A stretch of DNA of 64,000 nt, taken from the NCBI GenBank assembly GCA_030844895.1, contig CM061228.1:52875081-52939080 (forward strand). The letters are read 5' to 3'. Source of the stretch: Ambrosia x helenae (lineage: Eukaryota > Streptophyta > Magnoliopsida > Asterales > Asteraceae). A program made the translations under genes and the position numbers. Positions 53,054 to 63,981 of this stretch are shown one piece after another. The notes beneath the pieces are model-generated. The model saw only the letters and a list, made by a program, of their open reading frames with translations, was not told the DNA's origin and made no database searches. Each line of letters opens with the position of its first letter. The stretch's first letter is position 1.

Positions 53054-53696
53054 CTAGAGGATCATACAACAACAAATTTGATAAGATCAGAGCTGATTTG
53101 GACATGTTTTTGACATAAAATCATCTGTTTTTACATAAACATTGTTTCTAAGTGTTTTTGATCGATTTAAAGGTGAATTTGTGATCGAATTCAAGTTTTC
53201 CAAGACTTAAAGTTGTTCCAAATCAATTCCGAAACATAACCTGATTGAGATCATTCAAATCCATGAACTTTTGAAAATCTGAGATCAAAATAACCGTTTT
53301 TCAAACAATAACCGTTTTTCAAAAATGAGATCTGCTAGTTTTGGGCGAACCTGGAACCTGGACTGAGTGTTGTGGTCGAACCTGATAAAAAGTGGGCGAA
53401 CCTGAGTAGTTTTTGGGCGAACCTGAATTTTCTTGTTGAGTTTTTCACTTTCGGGTAGAAATTCCCACATTCGACCGTTTCATTTCGGGCGAAAGTGAAA
53501 ATTTGTTAGTTTGGTTTACATTCTGGTCATTTCCACATTCGGGTGTTACTGTTTGGACGAAAGTAGAACCAGAAGGGTCGAAAGTGAGAAATTTTGGACG
53601 AAAGTAAAAGTATTTGGACGAACGTGCTGAATTTCGGGCGAACCTAGAGTTTTTGTTGAAAATTTTTCTAAGTGTTGAGATTTTCAGTTTGTGATC
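53054..53696 (+). other. Leader of the SIRE-like element with second motif array
   Basis: No gene. About twelve GGGCGAACCTG/GGACGAAAGTG/CACATTCG copies occupy 53340-53652. A TTTTCAG 3' splice-like site lies at 53681-53687, nine bases before the gag ATG. Confidence 0.7.
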
Positions 53697-56600
53697 ATGT
53701 GGCGTTTTCAAACTACTTCGGGATCAGCACCAACACAACCACAACAGCAGACAATGGACCCATGGACAGTGGCAGCGCAAAAGACGAACACGCAATCCTC
53801 ACAACCACTTAACTACATGACAACAACGAGCACGATGCCTCAAAGTGTAGCACATCCGGCACTACAATCAGATTACTGGGGAGTAGCTGCAGCGGCGGTA
53901 AATACTCAAACCACTAATGCTATTTCTACTTTGATTAAGGATTTGTCTACAGGTAGTGGAACTCGGCCACCGAAGCTCATGGATATGCAAGAGTATAACC
54001 AGTGGCACACCATGTTCAAGATCCATCTGGAAGGCATGGGAGTTGAAGGAGCAGAGGCATGGAGCATGATTGTCAAAGGATACACAGCACCGATTCTGGA
54101 GAACACAGGTGAGATGATTCCTCTGGAAAGCTTGACTGAGGACGAAAAGAAGAAATATGTGGTAGAGAAGAAGGCGTTCTCTCAACTGACACAGGCAATC
54201 ACAAGTGACCTGTTGCATCAGTTTGGGACATGTACTACGTCAAAGCAGCTTTGGGATAAGCTGAAGAGGAAGCATGATGGTAACGAGAAGACCAGGAGTT
54301 TGAGAATGGAGGAATTAGTCAAAGAGTTTGAGAATTTTTCTTTTATTAATAATGAAACTTTGAAAGAACTAACTCCAAGATATATGCATTTATTGTCTGA
54401 ATTGTCTAGTTATGGTGTACAGATTCCAATGACTAAGCAGGTGGATAAGTTTGCAGATGCTTTGCCACCACAATGGGATCAGCATGTGGAGGTACTCAGA
54501 GAGAAGGATGCTTATCAATTCTGGACCATTTCAGAATTTATTGAAAAGCTGGAGAACAAAGAGTTGGAGGACAGGAGGAAAGCTAGAAGGTCACAGATTC
54601 CTCAGAATCCCAGTTTGTATTTTGGAGGCACTTCTGTTCCAGCTGGAAACTCGAGCTCTGGAAGCGTTGCACCACATGTTGCATGTATTTCCAATGTCAT
54701 GGATTCATCAAAACCAACCACCAACTACACACCACCACAATACAATTCCTACTCACAACCATCATATAAACCACCACAATATACTTCCTACATTTCACCA
54801 ATCTCTCCAATGCAACAAGCTAGTTTTTACACTGCTAACCAAACACAACAACCAGCAAACCAAGTTACTCAACATAAACAACAACCAGTGGTTTTGGATA
54901 CATCTAACTTGGGAAATGTGACTGTGGAGGTTGCTCAGCAACACATTGCATTAGTCTCAGCAATGGTTTCATCCTACAATGGGTTGGTTGCTAGTCAGAT
55001 TGGGAACAACAACTTAACCAACGAAGACTACGCACAGATAGACAAAGAAGAGATGGAACTCATTGACATTCAATGGGCTTTTGCGAGTATAATGAGGAGA
55101 GCAACAGAGTTCATCGAGAAAACTGGAAGGACTGACTTGGCAACTTCTCCCAACACAACCTATGGTTTCAACAAGGAGAAGGTTACATGTTTTAATTGTG
55201 GAGAAAAAGGACACTTCAAAAGGGAATGCACCCAGCCACCTAAACAAGGTAATCGAAATCCTTTCAATGCAAATTACCAGAACCGTCAACAAAACCAAGT
55301 TTCTTACCAAAATAACAACAACTACCAAAACCGAAACTTTAACAACCAAAACAGACAACCAAACACTCAACACCAGATTCAAAACCAATCTCCTAATCAC
55401 CCAAACCGAACAGTTGTACCTATCACTACACCTACTGAGACTCAACAGAATGCGAGTCAGAACCAAGCTTTGGTGACTCAACAGGATGAGAGGTTTGACT
55501 GGTCGGGTATGCAAATAGGAGTTGAGGAAGTGACTACTGGTGGGAATGTGGCATGTGTTGCTTATCAGGTTGATATGGAAGAATCGGTGGCAGTTGATGA
55601 GAAGAGAGAAACTGAGGAGAGTGAAAGTGATGATTCTGAGACTGAGATGGAAGTGGAGAGTGAACCTGTTGAGGTTAAGGCTGAGGAGAAGAGTTCTGGG
55701 ATGGTGATTGATTCAGTTTCTGATGTTCCCGAAGAGTGTAGATCGGTGTATTCAGATTCTGAGAGCGAATCAGACACAGAGGGAAGTGTTGATTCTTTGG
55801 ATGATGATATTGACCAGTTGCTGGCAGAAGCTGACTTTTTGATGACGAGGAAGTCGTGCATAGCTGATGATGCTTTCACCAAGATCGACTACTCAAAGTT
55901 TTTCACTGGAAAGGAAGCTCATTTTGCGTTGATGGCAATGACTGAACCGCCAAAACCTGTAAGTTCTGAATCTAGCACTGATGTTATGAGTGATAAATAC
56001 TGTGGAACATGTGATAGATTGACAGAGGAGAATAAACAACTCCGAATTTCACGTGATAGTGCTATTCAAAATTGTCAATCTACTCGCAAAGAGTTGAATG
56101 CTTTTAACAAAGTATTAGATGGCTATAAAAAGGACATTTCCGACTTGAAAAATACTTTGTCATTGAAACAATTGGCTATAAACAACTATATCAATGAAAT
56201 TGAAAACACCAAGTTGGAAATGGCAGCCATAAAATGCTTTGCTGAAAAGGTGAACAAAAAGCTGGAAAGTTATAAGAATGTTGCTTATGTGGTAGATCAT
56301 ATCATTGACGATAACACCACCAATTACAAGTCTGTACCATCTCCGGTTCTTTTTGAAAACCATAACTATCACCAAGTTATACCGGAGAGTTCGGTAAAAT
56401 CAGACTCGTCATCGGAAAAGGAATCTAATACCTCGAGTATTGGTGATCCATATTCCGATGTGAGACCGATTTTGGGCTTGAACAATGAGGGTGTTTATGC
56501 TGAGAGTGATAGTTCAGACTCAGAAAATGATGATACTGGTAGTGATCAATCTGTTAATGAATGTGAGATTCCAAAAGAAAATCACATCATTACTACTGAA

Positions 56601-57728
56601 CCAGTATCACCATCTGATCATGTTCATCCGATGGCAAATGCTAATCGTGATAAAAAGTCTGAAAAAGTTGATGTTAAGAAAGATAATGTTGTTAAGAATG
56701 AGGTCAAAAAGAATGAGCTGAATGAACCAAGTGACAAACCGGTTAAAGTGTTTTATCGGATGGAAGGATCCGATAAAATCATTTCTGATGAGGAATTTCC
56801 GATTAAAAATGTTAACTATTCTAAACTTGATAAAATCTGGCAAGAAAGTACAATATGGTTTCCAAAACATGAAAGAACCAATGAAATTCCACCAGAAATT
56901 TTAAAGAAACTGTTTTCAGAAGTTCCTCAAGAACCAAAAATCCATGTCACTGAGTTCATTCGACCAAATGATAAAGCAAATGGTTTTCATGAGCCTTCTT
57001 ACTCGAAAGGACCACTTCCTGAGAGTTTAAGAAATCAACAGTATAATGATCAATTTCCTGTCAGATCATTTGCTTCACCAAATGCTCATTATGTGTTTGA
57101 GGAATATAGAAAATGCTTTAAATGTGGAGAACGCGGGCATTTACTTGCTCAGTGTCCATATGTAAGGCACAAAAGACATGAGGTTGAGGTTAAGAATTCC
57201 ATGAAAAAGCCGATTGATCATTATGTCCCACCACATAGACGGGCTGTTCCTCAACAACAACATTTTCATAATCAAAACAATTTTCAAATGAGAAACAACC
57301 GTCCATTTCATTATGATCAAAGGAATCGGATTGCAATGGAACAATCTTGGAGAAAACCTGTGGTGAACACAACAGCTGATAGACAAAAGGTTCCACAAAA
57401 ACCAATTGTCAAGTCAAATGTTGGACCTAAGTCTATTAATTCAGATAAGGTTGCTAAGAAAGTTACTTTTAGTAACAATGTTCAGAAACCTATTGAGAAA
57501 CCAAAATCTCAAATTCGTATTCTCAAAAGGTCTGAACAATCTTGGACACCTAATGGTACTCCAGGAGCTTCTACTTCGAAGGTGAGTGATAAAAATGAAA
57601 CTGTTTTGAAAAATCAGAAAACGATTGATTCAAAACAGAAAGTTGTTGAAAAAGTCAATGAGAATGATTCTTTGAAAGCCAAAGTTCAAAGGCCCAAGAC
57701 TCAGGCTTGGGTCCCCCGAAAGAACTAA
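53697..57728 (+). CDS. gag: Long Gag protein with two zinc knuckles
   Basis: 1343 residues, intact. I chose the ATG at 53697 near a 3' splice-like site; the frame extends a few codons further without another ATG. A Gln/Thr-rich start leads to a UBN2-type capsid core (about residues 75-305; KQLWDKLKRKHDG and FADALPPQWDQHVEVLREKD blocks). Then come a Pro/Gln/Tyr-rich linker and zinc knuckle 1, CFNCGEKGHFKREC (residues 498-511). A long acidic Ser/Glu/Asp stretch (about 640-715) and a coiled coil starting with CGTCDRLTEENKQLR (about 765-880) follow, then a second acidic region and zinc knuckle 2, CFKCGERGHLLAQC (residues 1140-1153), and a basic Lys/Gln-rich tail. Usual copia Gags are 300-600 residues with one knuckle. 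It would form the particle and bind the RNA. Confidence 0.87.
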   Translation: MWRFQTTSGSAPTQPQQQTMDPWTVAAQKTNTQSSQPLNYMTTTSTMPQSVAHPALQSDYWGVAAAAVNTQTTNAISTLIKDLSTGSGTRPPKLMDMQEYNQWHTMFKIHLEGMGVEGAEAWSMIVKGYTAPILENTGEMIPLESLTEDEKKKYVVEKKAFSQLTQAITSDLLHQFGTCTTSKQLWDKLKRKHDGNEKTRSLRMEELVKEFENFSFINNETLKELTPRYMHLLSELSSYGVQIPMTKQVDKFADALPPQWDQHVEVLREKDAYQFWTISEFIEKLENKELEDRRKARRSQIPQNPSLYFGGTSVPAGNSSSGSVAPHVACISNVMDSSKPTTNYTPPQYNSYSQPSYKPPQYTSYISPISPMQQASFYTANQTQQPANQVTQHKQQPVVLDTSNLGNVTVEVAQQHIALVSAMVSSYNGLVASQIGNNNLTNEDYAQIDKEEMELIDIQWAFASIMRRATEFIEKTGRTDLATSPNTTYGFNKEKVTCFNCGEKGHFKRECTQPPKQGNRNPFNANYQNRQQNQVSYQNNNNYQNRNFNNQNRQPNTQHQIQNQSPNHPNRTVVPITTPTETQQNASQNQALVTQQDERFDWSGMQIGVEEVTTGGNVACVAYQVDMEESVAVDEKRETEESESDDSETEMEVESEPVEVKAEEKSSGMVIDSVSDVPEECRSVYSDSESESDTEGSVDSLDDDIDQLLAEADFLMTRKSCIADDAFTKIDYSKFFTGKEAHFALMAMTEPPKPVSSESSTDVMSDKYCGTCDRLTEENKQLRISRDSAIQNCQSTRKELNAFNKVLDGYKKDISDLKNTLSLKQLAINNYINEIENTKLEMAAIKCFAEKVNKKLESYKNVAYVVDHIIDDNTTNYKSVPSPVLFENHNYHQVIPESSVKSDSSSEKESNTSSIGDPYSDVRPILGLNNEGVYAESDSSDSENDDTGSDQSVNECEIPKENHIITTEPVSPSDHVHPMANANRDKKSEKVDVKKDNVVKNEVKKNELNEPSDKPVKVFYRMEGSDKIISDEEFPIKNVNYSKLDKIWQESTIWFPKHERTNEIPPEILKKLFSEVPQEPKIHVTEFIRPNDKANGFHEPSYSKGPLPESLRNQQYNDQFPVRSFASPNAHYVFEEYRKCFKCGERGHLLAQCPYVRHKRHEVEVKNSMKKPIDHYVPPHRRAVPQQQHFHNQNNFQMRNNRPFHYDQRNRIAMEQSWRKPVVNTTADRQKVPQKPIVKSNVGPKSINSDKVAKKVTFSNNVQKPIEKPKSQIRILKRSEQSWTPNGTPGASTSKVSDKNETVLKNQKTIDSKQKVVEKVNENDSLKAKVQRPKTQAWVPRKN

Positions 57729-60700
57729 ATGTTTACTTTTTGTGTGCAGGGAGCTTCAGCTGGCCCTATTAGCAGTCTCTGGATTGTTGATAGTGGAGCT
57801 TCAGGCCACATGACGGGGGATTTGGCATTGTTGTTTGATGTGAAGAATATTAATGGAGGATATGTCGCGTTTGCGGGTAATAAAGAAGGATATATTACGA
57901 TGGAAGGAAGCGTGAGTAACGGGATTGTGACTTTCGAGCGGATTTCTTATGTTAAGCAGATAGACTATAATCTGTTGAGCGTCAGTCAAATATGCGATAA
58001 ACAATTTTCTGTGCATTTTGATGACAAATCCTGCTATATTCTCAAACCGGGCTTCAAGATTCCAAAGGAGTGGGTTATGTTGATGGCACCTCGAGTCAAC
58101 AATCTTTATATTCTTGATATGTCCAAGGCAATGACATCACAGGGACAGATAACATGCTTTCTATCCAAGGCGACCGAAAAAGAATCGATAATGTGGCACC
58201 GCAGAATGGGGCACATTCATCTGAGGAAAATGAATCAGTTGGTGAGAAATGGACTTGTCGATGGAGTGAACGTGAAACATTTCCATCTGAACGACAAGTG
58301 TGTGAGCTGCATGAAAGGAAAACAACACAAACAATCCCATAAAGTGAAGAAAGTTAACTCTGTTGAGATACCGCTTGAGCGATTGCACATGGACCTTTTT
58401 GGACCGGTCAAGCGCAAAAGTCATCTTGGAGAGCTTTATTGTTTAGTCGTCACTGATGACTATTCACGATTCTCATGGGTGATGTGTTTGAAGAACAAAA
58501 GCGACACCTTTACCAACCTACAAGTTCTGTTCACTCGACTGGAGAATATCTACAACTTGAAGATAAAAAGAATCAGGAGTGACAACGGGACGGAGTTCAA
58601 AAATGCAAAGATGGATGAACTTTGTGAAAGCAAAGGGATACATCATGAATATTCAGCTCCGTATACCCCGCAACAGAACGGTGTTGCTGAAAGAAAGAAT
58701 AGGACTCTGATTGAGGCTGCTAGAACAATGCTCGCTGACTCAAATCTACCAGTAATGTTCTGGAATGAGGCGATTTATGCAGCAAACTACACTTTAAATC
58801 GGGTTTTGACAGTGAAGAAGTTTGGAAAAACATCTTATGAGCTGTTACACCGACGAAAGCCCAATTTAGAGTATCTAGAACCATTTGGGGCGCCATGTAC
58901 GATGTTGAATCCAAGCGAGAAGTTTAGTCCTAAAGCTGAAGAGGGATATTTTGTTGGATATGCAACCCCGCTCAAACGGGTATTCAACAAGAGAACTCGT
59001 CAAGTGGAGGATTGGGCTAACGTGGAAGTTCAACGTTACACACAAAATTTGCAAGGCACAGGCCCTGATTGGATGTTTGATTACAAAGATTTCTTTGAAT
59101 CATTCAATCTAGATAGCTTGGTTGAAGAAGCTGTGATCAGATTACTTTACGAGTGTGAAAACGCGGCAACTTCACCGTTGATGCGTCCAATCACCGTCAA
59201 CCCCCCACCAGCTTCTAATGATACCAGTGCTCCTACACAAGAAGAAGAGATGTTTCAAGAAGCTTCAACTTCATTAGACACTTCAGAATCTGAAGATGAA
59301 CAATTTGAAGAAGCTGTTCTTGAAAATGCAGAAGACTTAGAAGAGCAAACTGTGAACCCAACTCCAAATCCAGAAGTTGCTTCATCGTCTAACACGGGTC
59401 ATGATCAGGATGCTGTAGAGAACTTGACTGCTCAGACGGGAGTGATTGTACCTGTTAATCCGGAATCTCGGATTCATCGTATTCACCCGCTGGAGCAAGT
59501 AATCGGTGATCCTGGTAGTGGAGTGATGACCAGAGGGCAGCTTAAAAGCGTTAATTCACCAGAGAGTTTTGGTGCTTTAGCATTGTATGCCAAAATTCAG
59601 AAATCTGGTAGCCAAAATGATTGGTCGTTTGCATGTTATGTGTCGCAGGTAGAGCCAAGGACATACAAAGACGCTTTGCAAGAAGATGCCTGGGTTGAGG
59701 CAATGCAGGAGGAGTTATTGCAATTCCAGAAATTGGGAGTCTGGACACTCACAGATTTGCCGCCGGGAAGAAAGAAAATAGGCACTAAGTGGGTGTTTAA
59801 GTGCAAAAAGGATGATCGTGGAGTTATTGTACGGAACAAAGCCAGATTGGTTGTGCAGGGTTTCCATCAAATCGAAGGAATTGATTACAACGAAATCTAT
59901 GCACCAGTTGCACGAATCGAAGCTATTCGGATGTTCCTTGCGTTTGCTTCGTATAAGAAATTCAAAGTCTATCAAATGGACGTCAAGAGCGCATTTTTGT
60001 ACGGTAAAGTCAAGGAGGAGGTTTATGTTGGGCAACCACCAGGCTTTGAGGACCCAATCCACCGGGACAAGGTCTACGTGCTGAACAAAGCTTTATATGG
60101 TTTGCACCAGGCTCCAAGACAGTGGTACGAGGAGCTAAGTACATACCTCATCTCCAAAGGATTCAAGCGCGGCCTCGTCGATTGCACCCTCTTTACGAAG
60201 AAGACGGGAGATGACTTGCTTCTAGTACAGATTTACGTTGATGATATTATATTTGGTTCAACTAACGAACTCTTGTGCAGGGAATTTGAAACTGTTATGC
60301 AGGAGAAGTTCGAAATGAGCGCTATGGGGGAAATGCAGTTTTTCCTCGGCTTACAGGTGGATCAAAGACCCGACGGGATCTTCATTCACCAGACGAAATA
60401 CGTAGCCGACATCTTGAGCCGATTCCAGATGGAGGACTCTAAGCCGATGGATACCCCGATTCAACCCAATCACGGGATTGGAGTGGACGCTAAGGGGGAG
60501 CTGACAGACCCATTTACATATAGAGCAATCATCGGATCTCTGATGTATTTGACAGCGTCTCGACCAGATATTATGTATGCAACGTGTCTCTGTGCTCGCT
60601 ATTAATCGAAGCCGAAACAAAGTCATCTGACGGCGGTCAAGCGTATCCTTCGATATCTGAAGGGTTGTCCATCAAAAGGACTTTGGTACCCTAATGATGA

Positions 60701-61181
60701 TGATTTTGATTTTATTGCTTTTAGTGATGCAGATTGGGGCGGCTGTGACAAAGACAGCAAATCAACAACAGCCGGTTGCCAGTTTTTAGGGAGCAGGTTA
60801 ATTACCTGGCAATGCAAGAAACAGACTTCCGTCGCACTGTCTACATGTGAAGCCGAGTACATTTCAGCCTCGAGTTGCTGTTCGCAAGTGCTCTGGATCC
60901 AACAACAGATGGTCGATTACGGTTTGCAGTTTCTTAAAACCCCTATACACTGTGACAACGAAGCCGCAATTGCATTAACTAAAAATACTGAAAATCATTC
61001 TAAAGCAAAACATATCCGGATTAAATATCATTTTATCCGTGATTGTTACGCTAAGGAATTGATTGACATGGTCAAAATCCATACTGACTACCAACGTGCA
61101 GATTTGTTTACAAAAGCTTTTGACAGATCCCGCTTTGAATATCTTTTGAAAGTAAACAATATAAAGGAAAAACAGGACTAA
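57729..61181 (+). pseudogene. pol: Copia Pol (PR-INT-RT-RNase H) with one stop codon
   Basis: The gag stop TAA is followed directly, in the same frame, by this ATG. Domains run in the copia order. Protease: WIVDSGASGHMTG (catalytic D21). Pre-integrase: HRRMGHIHLRKM then CVSCMKG. Integrase core: D222 (LHMDLFGP), D285 (RSDNGTEF) and E321 (NGVAERKN), with the usual D-35-E spacing. An acidic linker follows. RT: GTKWVFKCK, QMDVKSAFLYG and YVDD at residues 836-839. TAA at 60603-60605 (residue 959) stands before SKPKQSHLTAVKRILRYL, usually a Gln. After it the frame continues through RNase H (SDADWGGC, STCEAEY) to TAA 61179. Apart from that stop all catalytic residues seen are intact. Confidence 0.9.
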
Positions 61182-62639
61182 TCGGCTCCTCGGTTTATCA
61201 TTTTTAGTTTTTAGTTTTAGTTTTAAATTTTTGCTAATTGGGAATTTCTCTTTGCTAATTGGGAATTTCTCTTTACTATCATAATCCTCAAAGAAGTTGA
61301 TGCTTTCGAGGGGGTTGTTTAATCCTCAAAGAAGTTGATGCTTTCAAGTGGATTGTTTCTTTCAAATTTTTGTTTTGTTTTTCAGAAAAATTAAAAACCC
61401 AAAAATATGTTCTTTATTTTAGGGGGAGTCATTTTATCAGAAAAACCAAAAACATTGAAAAATTTTCAAAATACCTAAAAATTAGAAAAACCCAAAATGA
61501 TTTCCTGGATAAAAAGAGGAAATGATAGTACATCAGTGGGGATCTGACACAGGCTAAAGAATTGTATAGTTTTAATGAGACATATGTTGATTACGTGTGA
61601 TATGCTGATAGGCTTCGTAGACTAAATATTGCGTGCATTAGTGATACAAACATAACAAACTACGCGTTTGTGGATGAACACCTCATGGGCATATGGTCTT
61701 AGTACCGTAATTTCGTTTGATAGGGTGTTTGTACAAAACTCGGAGGTTTAGGGTCGTTATGTTATTAGTTGTCTGGGGATAGTCTATCTGATCTTCTGCT
61801 GTAAGTCATTACGGACCTAGATCAGACAGGATGTCTTTATAAAAGAGCTTTATGCCAAAACCTAAAGTTGCCGAATTGAGGAACTTTCCATGTTATATGA
61901 TGATCAAAGATTATCTATAATATCGTATTGATCATTGATGCAAATCATGATTAATATCAGTCCTCAACCTGGTATGGTGCATATGTTACTTTGCTGCATA
62001 AATTTGCTGACCTGTATACCTCTATGCATTATATCTTGTACAATTACAGACGACAAAAGCATAATCACGCTTTACAATGAGTCTTTGTGCAAATTACTTC
62101 TTGATACGGGAGTATGTCGTGTGTGTGGGAACCACAATGTGTTAGTCTAATACATCTAATTAGTATCATTTTAAAGCATTGCGTAATTGTCTGCATGTGA
62201 GCTTATGTGGACAACAATATCAGCAATTGCCGTGTCACATATTGTTTCTAATGATAATATTGAAATAGATCAACGCTGTGTTCAGATTTCTCAGAAAACT
62301 GATATGATCCTCTTACCGGAAATCACAAAATGTTTACTGCTTTCATTTACTTTGATGCATTTTACTTTGTCGCATTTTACTTTTATTGTCAAAAAGATAC
62401 AAAATCCAAAAAGATTTTAGGTGTGTTTTGATAAAAATTTCAGAAAATCCAAAAGATTTGCATTTCTGCTTTATTTTTGATATCCGGGGATGCTTGATGG
62501 TCAATTTCTGAGATTTGGTAACACCATCTGGACTTTGTAATATTCAAAATGTGATAATTTGAGTTTTGGAAGTTTAACGGATTGAAAAATGTTGAACGGG
62601 ATTCGAATTCGTGATTTGGCGAAATTTTCAGATTTTTCC
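61182..62639 (+). other. Spacer after pol with short tandem repeats
   Basis: No gene. Contains a 23-bp tandem TTGCTAATTGGGAATTTCTC (61226-61270), a 38-bp tandem AATCCTCAAAGAAGTTGATG (61283 and 61321), and a PPT-like TTTTAGGGGGAGT (61417-61429). Short frames at 61935 and 62187 have no family resemblance. Confidence 0.65.
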
Positions 62640-62803
62640 ATTTCACATTCACCCCTTAAATGGGTCGAATGTGGAAAAATCATCATGTTCGACCGTTTTG
62701 TTTTTGGGCGAAGGTGGTTATTTTCACTTCCGGGTGTATTTTCCACCTCCGGGTACATATTCTACCTTCGGGTCTTTCAATAGGGGCGAAGGGAACGTGG
62801 ACT
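62640..62803. repeat. Motif array upstream of an internal TATA box
   Basis: About seven copies: CACATTCACCCC, GGGTCGAATGTGG, TGTTCGACCG, GGGCGAAGGTGG, CACTTCCGGGTG, CACCTCCGGGTAC, TACCTTCGGGTC and GGGGCGAAGGG. They end about 10-20 bp before the TATA box at 62804. Confidence 0.8.
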
Positions 62804-62813
62804 CCTATATAAA
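62804..62813 (+). promoter_or_regulatory. Probable TATA box of an internal ORF3 promoter
   Basis: CTATATAAAA follows the motif array exactly as in the LTR (array, then TATA). It lies 737 bp before the ORF3 ATG and 1.6 kb after pol, so it could start a separate ORF3 transcript. Promoter use is inferred. Confidence 0.55.
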
Positions 62814-62949
62814 ACCTTTTCACCTTCGACTTCTTCATTCAAAAATTTTTCCAAAATTTCATCAGTACCAGACCTTGTTGCTTCTGTTTTTATTGATTTA
62901 CTGATTCGTTCCCTGATCATTACTCATCATTTTAAGACTCATATTGCAG

Positions 62950-63540
62950 GTATTGGACTTCAAATCAGACCAGAATTGATTGTTTTAAGAACACGACCTA
63001 GGGTTTCAATTCTAGGGATTTTTGTTGATGTTTGTTGTTTGTTTTTGATAGCCGATCAGTTCTCATAGGTTTTAGGGGGAGAATGTGGAAGGAATTAGGA
63101 TAATAACATGTCTAGATGTTAGTTTTGATTGATTGAACACAATTGAACCCTAATTCCACTTTAAAACCTATGTAAACTGATTAATTGACAAAATTGCTTA
63201 TAAACGAGTGTTAGTCGGACTTGTTAGCATACATTAGAATCAAAAATACAGGTTAAAATCAACAATGGCAAAATTTCAAATTTTGGGGGTAAACCATTTC
63301 ACATTCGGGTGTGAATAACGGACGAAGGTGGAAATGATTGGGCGAATGAACATAAAAACGGACGAATGTGATTTTTAATCAAAACTTTTTCACTTTCGTC
63401 CATATATTTTCACATTCGACCATATGATCTCACATTCGGCCATTTCTAAACGGGCGAATGTGCAGATCAGTTTGACCAAAAATTTTTATAATTTTGTCGT
63501 TTTTGTGTTTTGACGTGTTTTTATTGATTTTCATGTGCAG
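62950..63540 (+). other. Probable leader intron before ORF3
   Basis: The 5' site reads TTGCAG|GTATTG (62949/62950) and the 3' site TTGATTTTCATGTGCAG ends at 63540, directly before the ATG at 63541. The 591-bp intron contains the PPT-like TTTTAGGGGGAGA (63071) and a second motif array (63300-63465). Predicted from the sites alone. Confidence 0.5.
63300..63465. repeat. Second motif array, inside the probable ORF3 leader intron
   Basis: About eight copies (CACATTCGGGTG, GGACGAAGGTGG, GGGCGAATGAAC, GGACGAATGTG, CACTTTCGTCC, CACATTCGACC, CACATTCGGCC, GGGCGAATGTG) in both orientations. Confidence 0.82.
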
Positions 63541-63981
63541 ATGGCTGAACAACCCGAGAATATTGAATCACCAGCAGTGAATGTTGAAACTCCAGCTGAG
63601 ATCACAGTTCAAGATCCAGTACCAGTAGCTGAAACATCTGTTCCTAGCAGTTGGCCTTTTGAACGATCGCACAACTGTTGCGCTTATCTAGGAGATGTTG
63701 AGAAGAACACGGAGTTTACAGGAATTATAGAGTTTCTGAAGAGGAGCAGGATTGTACATGCTCTAGCCACACCAACCATCATATACAAAGACATCATAGA
63801 AGACTTTTATCAGAATGCGAAGTACGACTACTGGGAGAATCAGACTATCATCAAGAGCAAGATTCAGGAGATGGAGATGTTCTTGACTGAAGCTGATATT
63901 CGGGAGGCGTTACAGATTAAGTTCGAAGATAGTGAAGATCCAGGGAGTTATCGTGGACAGAACAGAAGGCGTGCTTCTTAA
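63541..63981 (+). pseudogene. Start of the retroelement third ORF (aORF), frame slip near the end
   Basis: The ATG at 63541 touches a 3' splice site; an upstream GTG in frame is not needed. A Pro/Val/Glu/Thr-rich N-terminal part leads to a globular domain (from about residue 38) with SRIVHALATPTIIYKDIIED and a REALQIKFED block, as in the extra ORF of daisy-family copia elements. The frame ends at TAA 63979, but the +2 frame from about 63945 reads on through KACFLRMKYKG to the window end, which fits the family better. A small indel at about 63940-63950 is therefore likely. The C-terminal part would resemble 3-2209. Function unknown; env-like is a positional name. Confidence 0.6.

Noticed and set aside
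61935..62420. Short ORFs in the pol-ORF3 spacer
   Set aside because: Cys- and Ile-rich frames without similarity to any retroelement domain; the region shows no coding signal.
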